NCBI RefSeq assembly: GCF_004402375.1
Contig: NZ_SOGJ01000023.1
Location: 248,001 to 312,000 of the forward strand
Length of the DNA: 64,000 nt
From: Cryobacterium breve
GTDB taxonomy: Bacteria > Actinomycetota > Actinomycetes > Actinomycetales > Microbacteriaceae
Direction: 5' to 3'
Shown here: positions 26,389-35,160 of the stretch, one piece after another
How positions within the stretch are numbered: position 1 is the stretch's first letter
How the letters are laid out: every line of letters begins with the position of its first letter
Program-made: the position numbers and the translations under genes
The notes under the pieces: model-generated
What the model saw: only the letters and a program-made list of their open reading frames with translations
Told to the model about the DNA's origin: nothing
Database searches by the model: none

Positions 26389-27105
26389 TCACAGCAAGAG
26401 GGTGCGGGTCACGACCTGCTCGGCGACCTCGACCAGAGGCTTGCCGTTGTTGCGGGCATGATTGCGCAGGAGAGCGAACGCTTCCTCCATGTCGACAGTG
26501 TGCGTGAAGGCCACGACGCCCTTCGCCTGCTCGATCAAGACGCGGCTGCTGAGCGCGTGCTGCAGTTGAACTCGAGCGACGTCGCTCTCGCGGATGGCAC
26601 GTTCTTGCAGGATGCCGATCGTCGCCGTGTCCGCCAGCGCCTGCACCGTGCGCAGGTCCTCGACCCCGAGCCCGCCGAGGCGATCCCAGAACAGATTGAG
26701 CGAACCGATTGTCGTCGCACGGAGCCTGAGGGGGACGGAGTGCATTGATCTGAACCCCAGCTCGATGGCGCCAGCACGGAAACGAGGCCAGGCCGGGGCC
26801 AGGACGTCGAGGTCGGGGATGGCCACCGGTTTGCCTGTCGTGTAGCACTCCACGCACGGCCCGTTCCCTGCCCGCAGTTGGAGGATCTCGATCAGGCGGC
26901 TGCGCTCGTTCGTCGAGGCCACGACTTCGAGGTCATTTTCCCCGCCGGCGGACAGGATGATTCCGACCGCCGAGGCTTCAAAGAGACTGGCACACGTCTC
27001 GACGAGGGTGTGCAGCAGGTCGACGACGTCGTACCCGACGACAAGCGTGTCTGCCAGAGTGACGAAAGTCTCTACCAGCTGACCTTCACGTGTCCTGGTC
27101 ACCAT
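26389..27105 (-). CDS. GAF-ANTAR transcription antiterminator-like protein
   Basis: This protein of 238 residues has a GAF sensor domain at about 20-165 (VVDLLHTLVETCASLFEASAVGIILS, GPCVECYTTGKPVAIPDL, SMHSVPLRLRATTIGSLNLF) and a C-terminal ANTAR RNA-binding domain at about 175-230 (LQHALSSRVLIEQAKGVVA, then MEEAFALLRNHARNNGKPLVEVAEQVV). ANTAR proteins bind paired hexaloop hairpins in mRNA leaders and block termination. The ligand of the GAF domain is unknown. It lies 9 bp after a second protein of the same architecture, probably a tandem duplication. Confidence 0.9.
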   Translation of the reverse strand: MVTRTREGQLVETFVTLADTLVVGYDVVDLLHTLVETCASLFEASAVGIILSAGGENDLEVVASTNERSRLIEILQLRAGNGPCVECYTTGKPVAIPDLDVLAPAWPRFRAGAIELGFRSMHSVPLRLRATTIGSLNLFWDRLGGLGVEDLRTVQALADTATIGILQERAIRESDVARVQLQHALSSRVLIEQAKGVVAFTHTVDMEEAFALLRNHARNNGKPLVEVAEQVVTRTLLL

Positions 27106-27114
27106 GTTTCCATC

Positions 27115-27825
27115 CTAAGACCCGTCTAATTCTGAAGTGAAATCAAGGTTTCGCGACACTACTTCCTCCGCGACCTCACGGACCGTGCGTCCGTGTGAGA
27201 AGGCATATCCCTGGAGGATGAGCAGGGCATCCGAAGCTGACAGGTCGACTTGGGCAAGCACCATCCCGGTGGCCTGATGCACGACACGACGGGAGTATCC
27301 CGCGTCGGCGCCAGGGTCCGGCTTCATCGTATGCGACAGCAGAACTCGTCGGAGCACCTGCCGTGCGGCGATGCGAACCAAAGCCGTGGCGTCTGCCACC
27401 TCCGCCCCGGTCAGGCAGCGTGGCCGATGGGAGTACAGGTCGACGGCTCCGATGTCGAGCGACCCGACGCTCATCGGGAATGCGAACAGGCCTCCGATGT
27501 CGGTCTCGTCGATGGTGTGGCGAAAGACGGGCCAATTCGGGTTTCGGTGCCGCCGGATGTCGGAGGTCAGTACCGGACGACGCGTCGCCAGGGCGTCCCA
27601 GCAGGGGCCTTCGCCCAGATCGAACTGCAGCTCGTCGAGTCGGGCAGCGGAAGCATCGCTCGCGCAGATGGTTTCGTTGCCGAAGGGCGCGCCGAGAGTG
27701 CAGATCGCCACCCCCGTGATCGGCAGCACGCTCAGAAAAGGCGAGCACAGATCGGTTCGGGTCAGATGAGCGTTGGACAGCTCCATGACGGCGGCGCCGA
27801 AAGACGACCGGTCAGACCGGGACAA
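27115..27825 (-). CDS. second GAF-ANTAR protein
   Basis: This protein has the same layout as its downstream neighbour: GAF at about 25-165 (GVAICTLGAPFGNETICASD, GPCWDALATRRPVLTSDI, GLFAFPMSVGSLDIGAVDLY) and ANTAR at about 175-230 (VHQATGMVLAQ, SDALLILQGYAFSHGRTVREVAEEVVSR). The frame begins with TTG at 27825, which has a GGGGGTGAT ribosome binding site; an ATG at 27786 would shorten it by 13 residues and cannot be excluded. The pair may form hetero-oligomers or sense different signals. It lies about 50 bp downstream of tRNA-Val, both on the minus strand. Confidence 0.88.
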   Translation of the reverse strand: MSRSDRSSFGAAVMELSNAHLTRTDLCSPFLSVLPITGVAICTLGAPFGNETICASDASAARLDELQFDLGEGPCWDALATRRPVLTSDIRRHRNPNWPVFRHTIDETDIGGLFAFPMSVGSLDIGAVDLYSHRPRCLTGAEVADATALVRIAARQVLRRVLLSHTMKPDPGADAGYSRRVVHQATGMVLAQVDLSASDALLILQGYAFSHGRTVREVAEEVVSRNLDFTSELDGS

Positions 27826-27874
27826 TGCTCAGATCACCCCCCGGGATTCATGGAGCGGGCCAGGGGGTTTGTTG

Positions 27875-27947
27875 TGGGCCCTACCGGGCTCGAACCGATG
27901 ACATCCACGGTGTAAACGTGGCGCTCTACCAACTGAGCTAAAGGCCC
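27875..27947 (-). tRNA. tRNA-Val (TAC)
   Basis: The minus strand folds into a complete cloverleaf of 73 nt: acceptor GGGCCTT with AGGGCCC, D arm GCTCAGTTGGTAGAGC, anticodon arm CCACG-TTTACAC-CGTGG giving anticodon TAC, and T arm with GGTTCGAGC. Discriminator A73 follows; CCA is not encoded. Confidence 0.95.
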
Positions 27948-28030
27948 CTGACACTATGGCCGATGAAGGCCGTCCACTACTATACCGACTCTGCGTGCCG
28001 ACCGATCGCACGGTGGGCCCCAGACTCGAC

Positions 28031-28498
28031 TCAGGCCGGCTGGAGGTCGCCGATCGCGGCGCGATAGGCATCTATCGACCGTGCCTCGCCGGGTGCCGTG
28101 ATGAAACTGGCGCGAATGATCCCCTCAGGATCGATCAGGAAAGTGGCCCGGTTCGCAAAGCCCTTCTCCTCGAGGAAGACCCCATATTCCTTGGCGACCG
28201 CCCCGTGCGGCCAGAAGTCGGCCAGAAGGTCGAAGGTGTAGCCCTCCTGCTCACCCCAGGCGCGCAGCGTGTGACGCGAGTCGACGGAGATGCCGAGCAA
28301 CTCCACCCCGCTGGCAGCGAACAGCGACAGATTGTCCCGCAGCTCACAGAGTTCGCCGCTGCAGATCCCGGAAAATGCGAGAGGAAAGAAGACCAGGGCG
28401 ACCGACTTCTTTCCGCGGAACTCGCTGAGCTGTACCCGTTCGCCGAACTGGTTGACGAGCTCGAAATCCGGAGCCTGCGTGTCATTTTCCAAAGCCAT
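28031..28498 (-). CDS. AhpE-type peroxiredoxin
   Basis: This thiol peroxidase reduces hydroperoxides and peroxynitrite. The peroxidatic cysteine C46 sits in the PxxxS/TxxC motif [10 protein letters not shown], and C51 five residues later could be a resolving cysteine, as in some AhpE/PrxE proteins. The end contains [17 protein letters not shown]. Length is 155, normal for the group. The ATG at 28498 begins [14 protein letters not shown]; longer starts give no family similarity. It is divergent from aceE. The electron donor (mycothiol or thioredoxin system) is not visible here. Confidence 0.9.
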   Translation of the reverse strand: MALENDTQAPDFELVNQFGERVQLSEFRGKKSVALVFFPLAFSGICSGELCELRDNLSLFAASGVELLGISVDSRHTLRAWGEQEGYTFDLLADFWPHGAVAKEYGVFLEEKGFANRATFLIDPEGIIRASFITAPGEARSIDAYRAAIGDLQPA

Positions 28499-28754
28499 GG
28501 AGCGCGTCCTTTCGTGCGCCCACCGGAACAGTGCAAGGCGACGCCACAGCCTAGCCCCGCCGACTGCGAGGAACCAAGATGACCTGTCTCTACGACGCCG
28601 AACCCCCGCTCGACCTGCGCTCACCGTTCGTGCACAGACCGAAGGCATAATCTGTAGGCTTGCGTGGTGCCGTCGGTCGTCACCCGACCGTGAACCGGTA
28701 CCGCTAACCCGGCAGCTTCGTCCAACAGGTCTGCCCAACAGAGAGAGGTCGAGT
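28499..28754. other. intergenic region between peroxiredoxin and aceE
   Basis: These 256 bp carry the divergent promoters. An AT-richer stretch with CATAATCTGTAG around 28646-28660 is the best -10 candidate for aceE, implying a leader of about 95 nt. No operator is recognisable. Confidence 0.35.
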
Positions 28755-31481
28755 GTGACTGTCAACGACCAGGACCCGTATTCGGTTAACAGCACGGATG
28801 CGGACCCGGAGGAGACGGCCGAATGGTCGGACTCGCTGGACTCGCTCGTAGCGGCTCACGGCCACCAGCGCGGTCGCGAGATCATGCTGTCGCTTCTGAA
28901 ACGATCCAAGGAACTGCACCTGGGCGTACCCATGGTGCCGACCACGGATTACATCAACACCATCGCCGCCGGCAACGAGCCCGACTTCCCCGGTGATGAA
29001 GACATCGAACGCCGCTACCGTGCCTGGATCCGCTGGAATGCGGCCGTCCTCGTGCACCGCGCACAGCGCCCCGGCATCTCCGTCGGCGGTCACATCTCGA
29101 CATATGCGTCGTCCGCCGCCCTCTACGAGGTCGGCTTCAATCACTTCTTCCGTGGCCAGGACCACCCGGGTGGCGGAGACCAGATCTTCATCCAGGGCCA
29201 CGCCTCCCCCGGCACCTACGCGCGAGCCTTCCTCGAGGGCCGACTGACCGCAGACCAGCTCGACGGCTTCCGCCAGGAGAAGTCGCACGCCGCCAACGGA
29301 CTATCGTCCTACCCGCACCCGCGTCTGATGCCCGAGTTCTGGCAGTTCCCGACCGTCTCCATGGGACTCGGCCCGATCAACGCCATCTACCAGGCGCAGA
29401 CGAACCGCTACCTCACCAACCGTGGCATCAAGGACGCCAGCGATCAGCAAGTCTGGGCTTTCCTCGGCGACGGTGAGATGGACGAGGTCGAGAGCCGCGG
29501 GCAGCTGCAGGTGGCCGCCAACGAGGGTCTCGACAACCTCAACTTCATCGTCAACTGCAACCTCCAGCGCCTTGACGGCCCGGTTCGCGGAAACGGCAAG
29601 ATCATCCAGGAGCTGGAGAGCTTCTTCCGCGGCGCAGGCTGGAACGTCATCAAGGTCGTCTGGGGCCGCGAGTGGGACGAACTACTGTCCCGCGACACCG
29701 ACGGCGCACTGCGCGATCTGATGAACGCCACGCCCGACGGTGACTACCAGACCTACAAGGCCGAGAGCGGCGCCTACGTGCGCGAGCACTTCTTCGGCCG
29801 GGACCCGCGCGCGCTCAAGCTCGTTGAAGGCTACACCGACGACGACATCTGGAACCTCAAGCGCGGCGGCCACGACTACCGCAAGGTCTACGCGGCCTTC
29901 AAGGCGGCCTCCGAGCACAAGGGCCAGCCGACCGTCATCCTGGCGAAGACGGTCAAGGGTTACGCCCTTGGCCCGAGCTTCGAGGGCCGCAACGCGACCC
30001 ACCAGATGAAGAAGTTCACCCTGGACAACCTGAAGACCTTCCGCGACAGCACGCACATGCCGATCACGGATGCCCAGCTCGAGGAGAACCCCTACCTCCC
30101 GCCGTACTTCAAGCCAGACGAGAACGACGAGGCCATCCAGTACCTGCATGAGCGTCGCCGCGCACTCGGGGGATACGTCCCCGAGCGACGCAGCAAGTAC
30201 ACGCAGGTCAACCTCCCCGACGACGCGACCTACGCCCCCACCAAAAAGGGCTCCGGCACGCAGGAGATCGCCACCACCATGGCATTCGTGCGTCTGCTCA
30301 AGGAATTGCTGCGTGCGAAGGACTTCGGACACCGCATCGTGCCGATCATCCCGGACGAGGCCCGCACCTTTGGAATCGACGCGTTCTTCCCGAATGCCAA
30401 GATCTACAACCCCAGCGGCCAGCAGTACACCTCGGTAGACCATGCGCAACTTCTCGCGTACAAGGAAAGCCCTCAAGGCCAGATCCTGCACGTGGGGATC
30501 AACGAGGCCGGCGCCATGGCGGCCTTCACCAATGTGGGCACCTCCTATGCCACTCAGGGTGAGCCGCTCATCCCGATCTACGTGTTCTACTCGATGTTCG
30601 GCTTCCAGCGCACGGGCGACGCCATGTGGGCGGCTGGCGACCAGATGGCGCGCGGGTTCATGATCGGCGCCACCGCCGGCCGCACCACCCTCACCGGTGA
30701 AGGCCTGCAGCACGCCGACGGCCATTCGCCGTTGCTGGCTTCGACGAACCCGGCCGTGGTTTCGTACGACCCGGCCTACGGCTACGAGATCGGGCACATC
30801 GTGCGCTCGGGCCTCGAGCGGATGTACGGAGGAACGCACAGCGATCCCAACGTCATGTACTACATCACGGTCTACAACGAGCCGCAGGTTCAGCCCCGAG
30901 AGCCCGAGGACGTTGACGTGGACGGAATTGTGCGCGGCATCCACCGCGTCAGCGTGTCTGACGCACCCGGTCCTAAAGCGCAGTTGCTGGCTTCCGGCGT
31001 CTCGGTGCCGTGGGCACTCGAAGCTCAAGCGCTGTTGGCCGAGGACTGGGGAGTGTCCGCCGACGTCTGGTCGGTAACCTCGTGGGCCGAGCTTCGTCGC
31101 GACGGCATTGCTGCGGAAGAACACAACTTCCTTTACCCCGACGACGCCCCGCTCATCCCGTATGTGACGGAGAAGCTGGCGGGCACCGCAGGACCGTTCA
31201 TCGCCGTGACCGACTTCATGCACGCCGTTCCCGACCAGATCCGGCAGTTCGTACCCGGTGACTTCGCGACACTCGGCGCTGACGGGTTCGGGTTCTCCGA
31301 CACCCGGCCGGCCGCTCGCCGCTTCTTCAAGATCGACGGCCCGTCAATGGTCGTGCGTGCGCTCGAACTCCTCGCTCGCCGCGGTGAGGTCGACCACAGC
31401 GTGGTCGGCCAGGCCATTGCGAAGTACCGGTTGCACGATGTGACGGCGGGAACCACCGGTTCCGCCGGGGGCGAGAGCTAA
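28755..31481 (+). CDS. aceE: pyruvate dehydrogenase E1 component, homodimeric
   Basis: This thiamine-diphosphate enzyme decarboxylates pyruvate and acetylates the E2 lipoyl group. The sequence is 908 residues from the GTG at 28755 behind GAGAGAGG. It carries the ThDP motif [10 protein letters not shown] followed by [13 protein letters not shown], the N-terminal [23 protein letters not shown] and the C-terminal [17 protein letters not shown] region. The frame is open upstream to 28290, but that part overlaps the divergent peroxiredoxin gene and is not AceE-like. It works with the E2 and E3 at 2.5-5.4 kb. The fasR gene follows 8 bp downstream. Confidence 0.96.
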   Translation: MTVNDQDPYSVNSTDADPEETAEWSDSLDSLVAAHGHQRGREIMLSLLKRSKELHLGVPMVPTTDYINTIAAGNEPDFPGDEDIERRYRAWIRWNAAVLVHRAQRPGISVGGHISTYASSAALYEVGFNHFFRGQDHPGGGDQIFIQGHASPGTYARAFLEGRLTADQLDGFRQEKSHAANGLSSYPHPRLMPEFWQFPTVSMGLGPINAIYQAQTNRYLTNRGIKDASDQQVWAFLGDGEMDEVESRGQLQVAANEGLDNLNFIVNCNLQRLDGPVRGNGKIIQELESFFRGAGWNVIKVVWGREWDELLSRDTDGALRDLMNATPDGDYQTYKAESGAYVREHFFGRDPRALKLVEGYTDDDIWNLKRGGHDYRKVYAAFKAASEHKGQPTVILAKTVKGYALGPSFEGRNATHQMKKFTLDNLKTFRDSTHMPITDAQLEENPYLPPYFKPDENDEAIQYLHERRRALGGYVPERRSKYTQVNLPDDATYAPTKKGSGTQEIATTMAFVRLLKELLRAKDFGHRIVPIIPDEARTFGIDAFFPNAKIYNPSGQQYTSVDHAQLLAYKESPQGQILHVGINEAGAMAAFTNVGTSYATQGEPLIPIYVFYSMFGFQRTGDAMWAAGDQMARGFMIGATAGRTTLTGEGLQHADGHSPLLASTNPAVVSYDPAYGYEIGHIVRSGLERMYGGTHSDPNVMYYITVYNEPQVQPREPEDVDVDGIVRGIHRVSVSDAPGPKAQLLASGVSVPWALEAQALLAEDWGVSADVWSVTSWAELRRDGIAAEEHNFLYPDDAPLIPYVTEKLAGTAGPFIAVTDFMHAVPDQIRQFVPGDFATLGADGFGFSDTRPAARRFFKIDGPSMVVRALELLARRGEVDHSVVGQAIAKYRLHDVTAGTTGSAGGES

Positions 31482-31489
31482 CCGCCCCC

Positions 31490-32695
31490 GTGGCACCCAC
31501 ACCGAAGACGAAGGAACAGACGCTCAGCTGGTTGCGAACGATTTCCGGTGAGCTGTCGACGGCGACGCTGAAACGTCTTGAAGACACGCTGCCCTGGTAC
31601 GGCGATATGCCTCCAGGGCGGCGGTCCGCCGTGGGTCTAGTCGCGCAGGCCGGGATCACGTCGTTCATCTCCTGGTTCGACGACCCTCGGTCCACCCCCT
31701 GGATCGCAGCCGACGTCTTCGGTGCTGCCCCGCGTGAACTCCTGCGCTCGATCAGCCTGCAGCAGACGCTGCAGCTGATCCGCGTGACCGTCGAGGTGGT
31801 CGAGGAACGCGTGAAAGACGGTGGCGAAATCCTGCGCGAAGCCATCCTGCTGTACTCCCGCGAAATCGCCTTCGGTGCGGCGGATGTCTACGCGCGGGCA
31901 GCCGAGGCACGAGGCCTCTGGGACGTGCGCCTCGAGGCTCTCGTCGTCGACTCGATCCTGAGCGGTGAGTACGACGACGAACTGCCGAGCCGCATCGCGG
32001 CCCTCGGCTGGCACGGGCACGGCGAGGTCTGTGTGCTGGTGGGCACCACACCCAAGATGCTCGACGTCGATCAGCTGCGCCGCTCCGCTCGGCACATGGC
32101 TGCCGATGTGCTGATCGGCGTGCAGGGCAACCGCCTTGTGCTGGTGATCGGCCGCGCCCACCCGACCCCGACCGATGCGGAAGAGGCGATCGGCACGGCA
32201 TCCGCTCTCAGTTTCATGGAGATCGCCGTGCAACTCGAGCCGAGCTTCGGTGCGGGACATCTGGTTCTCGGCCACGAGGTACCCAACCTGGTGGACGCTT
32301 CCAAGAGTGCGAAGGCCGCCCTGGCCGGGTTTGCCGTGGCCCGCTCTTGGCGCAACGCCCCGCGCCCGGTGCAGGCCGACGACCTGCTACCCGAACGCGC
32401 CCTCGCCGGCGACCCGCTCGCTCGGGCGACGCTGATCCACCGCATCTACCGGCCACTGCAGGCGCATTCGACCGAGCTGCTCACAACGCTCTGGTGTTAC
32501 CTGGACAACGGACGCTCGTTAGAGGCCACCGCGCGCGAGCTGTTCGTGCACCCGAACACTGTGCGTTACCGACTCAAGCGGGTGTCGGAGGTCATCGGAT
32601 ACGACGCTACCGGGGCCCGGGAGGCACTCATCCTGCAGGCCGCGCTCATCATCGGATCGATCAGCGACCACGACGGTTCTACCCGCCGCCGCTGA
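31490..32695 (+). CDS. fasR: PucR-type regulator of fatty-acid synthesis, FasR-like
   Basis: This protein of 401 residues starts with GTG at 31490 and has a C-terminal PucR helix-turn-helix (about 340-385): LWCYLDNGRSLEATARELFVHPNTVRYRLKRV. The central region (about 100-300) resembles the GGDEF-like/CdaR sensing part. Its place between aceE and fabD is the one known for FasR of Streptomyces, which activates fabD-fabH-acpP-fabF; the assignment here rests on that synteny and architecture. The ligand is probably an acyl-CoA or acyl-ACP, by inference only. Confidence 0.82.
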   Translation: MAPTPKTKEQTLSWLRTISGELSTATLKRLEDTLPWYGDMPPGRRSAVGLVAQAGITSFISWFDDPRSTPWIAADVFGAAPRELLRSISLQQTLQLIRVTVEVVEERVKDGGEILREAILLYSREIAFGAADVYARAAEARGLWDVRLEALVVDSILSGEYDDELPSRIAALGWHGHGEVCVLVGTTPKMLDVDQLRRSARHMAADVLIGVQGNRLVLVIGRAHPTPTDAEEAIGTASALSFMEIAVQLEPSFGAGHLVLGHEVPNLVDASKSAKAALAGFAVARSWRNAPRPVQADDLLPERALAGDPLARATLIHRIYRPLQAHSTELLTTLWCYLDNGRSLEATARELFVHPNTVRYRLKRVSEVIGYDATGAREALILQAALIIGSISDHDGSTRRR

Positions 32696-32740
32696 AGGTA
32701 ATCCCCCGGAGAATCAGCTGGACCAGGCGGAATTGGCGGT

Positions 32741-32781
32741 TTCCGACAAGCGATCTTCGGATAGTTGGTAGAATTCCGACA
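32741..32781 (+). promoter_or_regulatory. fabD promoter with repeated TTCCGACA
   Basis: The octamer TTCCGACA occurs at 32741-32748 and 32774-32781, 33 bp apart (about three helical turns). A candidate -10, TAGAAT, lies at 32769-32774. The repeats are candidate half-sites for the upstream-encoded FasR-like regulator. Confidence 0.4.
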
Positions 32782-32815
32782 CCTCAACGGTTGACGAGCT
32801 TGGGAGACTGATTCA

Positions 32816-33742
32816 ATGATTGTTGTCGTGTGCCCCGGTCAGGGCTCTCAAACCCCTGGTTTTCTTGATCCCTGGCTTCATAACCCCACCTTCGCGGCGG
32901 GTCTGGACGAGATCTCCGCGGCATGCGGGCTTGATCTCCTGCGCTACGGCACCGTGAGCGACGCCGACACGATCCGCGACACGCGCATCGCCCAGCCGCT
33001 GATCGTGGCCGCCGGGCTCCTCACCCTGAACGCTCTCCTAGCCGACGGTCGGCGTGACCGGATCGCCGGGATCGCCGGGCATTCCGTGGGCGAAATCACG
33101 GCCGCCGCCGGTGCCGGAATCCTCAGCGCAGCCGATGCCGTGCACTTCGTGAGCGAGCGCGGAAACGCAATGGCTGAGGCCTCGGCGCTGGAACCCTCCG
33201 GCATGAGCGCCGTGCTCGGCGGCGACGAAGCGGATCTGCTGGCCCGGCTGGACAAACTCGGCCTCGCCCCAGCGAACTTCAACGGCGGCGGGCAGCTCGT
33301 TGTCGCAGGCTCCCTTGAAGCCCTCTCCGCCCTCGCAGAGAACCCGCCGCCGCGCACCCGGGTCATTCCGCTGCAGGTCGCGGGAGCATTCCACACGCGG
33401 TATATGCAACCGGCGGTGCAGCACATGAAGCAGGTCGCCGCGCAGTTCACACCCGCCGATCCCTCGGTTCCGATCTGGTCGAACCGGGACGGCAGCCTGG
33501 TCTCCCACGGCGCCCGGTTCGTAGAGTTACTGGTTGATCAGGTGTCCTCGCCGGTACGGTGGGACATGTGCATGCGTTCCTTCGCAGAGGCCGGAGTGAC
33601 CGGAATCATCGAGGTCGCACCGGCCGGGGCCCTCGTCGGCCTCGCCAAACGTGCACTCAAAGGTGTGCCCAGCGTCGCGATCAAGACGCCGGACGACCTG
33701 CCCGCTGCGTTCGACCTGATCGACCAGCAGACCCTAGTCTGA
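32816..33742 (+). CDS. fabD: malonyl-CoA:ACP transacylase
   Basis: FabD loads malonyl groups onto acyl carrier protein for fatty-acid elongation. The nucleophile S90 is in GIAGHSVGE, with the substrate-binding PGQGSQ near residue 8, an arginine-bearing HFVSERGNAM, the histidine in VAGAFHTRYM and the GNRDG-like SNRDGSL. Length is 308. The ATG follows GGGAG. It is the first gene of fabD-fabH-acpP-fabF. Confidence 0.95.
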   Translation: MIVVVCPGQGSQTPGFLDPWLHNPTFAAGLDEISAACGLDLLRYGTVSDADTIRDTRIAQPLIVAAGLLTLNALLADGRRDRIAGIAGHSVGEITAAAGAGILSAADAVHFVSERGNAMAEASALEPSGMSAVLGGDEADLLARLDKLGLAPANFNGGGQLVVAGSLEALSALAENPPPRTRVIPLQVAGAFHTRYMQPAVQHMKQVAAQFTPADPSVPIWSNRDGSLVSHGARFVELLVDQVSSPVRWDMCMRSFAEAGVTGIIEVAPAGALVGLAKRALKGVPSVAIKTPDDLPAAFDLIDQQTLV

Positions 33743-33754
33743 CCGAAAGAGAAT

Positions 33755-34759
33755 ATGTCCAAGCCAACACTCCAGCAATCGCACGGCCCGCAGTACACCC
33801 GAATTCTCTCCATCGGCGCCGCCCGCGGCGACCTCGTCGTTCCCAACGATGATCTGGTCGGCCCGATCGATTCCTCCGATGAGTGGATCCAGCAACGGAC
33901 CGGCATCATTACCCGCACTCGGGCGAGCCAGGAGATCCAGGCCGTCGACCTTGCGACCGACGCCGCCCGCGAGGCGATCGAACGCTCCGGTGTCGAACCG
34001 CATCTGATCGACGCGGTCATCGTGGCCACCATCAGCAACGGTCGGCAGACGCCGTCCATCGCTGCCGTGGTCGCCGACCGGGTCGGCGCCAACCCCGCCG
34101 CCGCCTACGATGTCAACGCGGCCTGCGCCGGCTATACCTACGCCATTGCGCAGGCCGATTCCCTGATCCGAACGGGCACCGCCCACTATGCCCTCGTTAT
34201 CGGCGCAGAGAAGCTGTCCGACCTCGTCGACCCCACGGACCGAAGCATCTCTTTCCTTCTCGGCGACGGCGCCGGCGCCGTGGTCATCGGCCCGAGCGAC
34301 TATCCGGGCATCTCCCCCACGGTTTGGGGTTCAGACGGCTCTAAGGCCGACGCCATCACGATGAACCACACCCTGCAGGAATACCGCCGCGGTGAATCCG
34401 AATGGCCCACTCTGCGCCAGGAAGGCCAGACGGTCTTCCGCTGGGCCGTCTGGAACATGGCAAAGGTGGCCCAGGAAGCCCTCCAAGTGGCGGGAATCCA
34501 AAGCGACCAGCTCGCGGCCTTCATCCCGCACCAGGCCAATATGCGCATCATCGACGAATTCGCCAAGCAGCTCAAGCTTCCGGAATCCGTCGTGATCGCC
34601 CGGGACGTGGCCACCACCGGCAACACGTCCTCAGCGTCGATCCCGCTGGCCACCCACCGCCTGCTGGAAGAGCACCCTGAACTCAGCGGCGGTCTCGCCC
34701 TTCAGATCGGCTTCGGCGCCGGACTGGTGTTCGGCGCGCAGGTCGTCGTACTTCCCTAG
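33755..34759 (+). CDS. fabH: 3-oxoacyl-ACP synthase III
   Basis: FabH condenses a short acyl-CoA primer with malonyl-ACP and sets whether straight or branched chains are made. The catalytic triad is complete: C124 in NAACAGYTYA, histidine in FIPHQANMRI and asparagine in ATTGNTSSASIP. Length is 334. It starts 12 bp after fabD and ends 62 bp before acpP. Actinobacterial FabH often prefers branched primers, but that cannot be read here. Confidence 0.95.
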   Translation: MSKPTLQQSHGPQYTRILSIGAARGDLVVPNDDLVGPIDSSDEWIQQRTGIITRTRASQEIQAVDLATDAAREAIERSGVEPHLIDAVIVATISNGRQTPSIAAVVADRVGANPAAAYDVNAACAGYTYAIAQADSLIRTGTAHYALVIGAEKLSDLVDPTDRSISFLLGDGAGAVVIGPSDYPGISPTVWGSDGSKADAITMNHTLQEYRRGESEWPTLRQEGQTVFRWAVWNMAKVAQEALQVAGIQSDQLAAFIPHQANMRIIDEFAKQLKLPESVVIARDVATTGNTSSASIPLATHRLLEEHPELSGGLALQIGFGAGLVFGAQVVVLP

Positions 34760-34821
34760 ATTTCATCGAACCCCCTCTAAACTGAATCTCGGTCATACGA
34801 GACACCCCCAAGGAGAAAAAA

Positions 34822-35070
34822 ATGGCATTGTCCACCGAAGAAGTTCTTGCCGGCCTGGCCGAACTCATTAACGACGAGACTGGCATCGCGACCGACACGG
34901 TAGAGATGGGGAAGTCATTCACCGATGATCTGGACATCGATTCCATCTCGATGATGACCATCGTCGTCAACGCCGAGGAGAAGTTCGACGTCAAGATCCC
35001 CGACGAAGAGGTCAAGAACCTCAAGTCCGTCGGCGATGCCGTCGACTTCATCGTCAAGGCTCAGGTCTAA
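34822..35070 (+). CDS. acpP: acyl carrier protein
   Basis: This acidic protein of 82 residues carries growing acyl chains on a phosphopantetheine arm attached to S41 in DDLDIDSISMM (DSI rather than the commoner DSL). A strong AAGGAG ribosome binding site and A-rich spacer precede the ATG, suited to high expression. It lies between fabH and fabF. A large hairpin directly after its stop may set its level relative to fabF. Confidence 0.96.
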   Translation: MALSTEEVLAGLAELINDETGIATDTVEMGKSFTDDLDIDSISMMTIVVNAEEKFDVKIPDEEVKNLKSVGDAVDFIVKAQV

Positions 35071-35121
35071 CCCACAAACGAACAGGCCGGCCGGCATCCT
35101 CCGGTCGGCCTGATCTGTGGG
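35071..35121 (+). terminator. hairpin between acpP and fabF
   Basis: An 11-bp stem, AGGCCGGCCGG (35084-35094) with CCGGTCGGCCT (35101-35111), contains one G-U pair and is enclosed by CCCACA/TGTGGG (35071-35076 and 35116-35121). No T tract follows, so partial termination or 3'-end protection of acpP mRNA is more likely than full termination. Confidence 0.65.
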
Positions 35122-35160
35122 TGACACCCACGTCTGCACGCTTCACGGAGAGTTAACGCT

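Noticed and set aside
29682..31223. 513-codon minus-strand open frame
   Set aside because: It is antisense to aceE in the register that mirrors third-position GC; no start signal or domain is visible.
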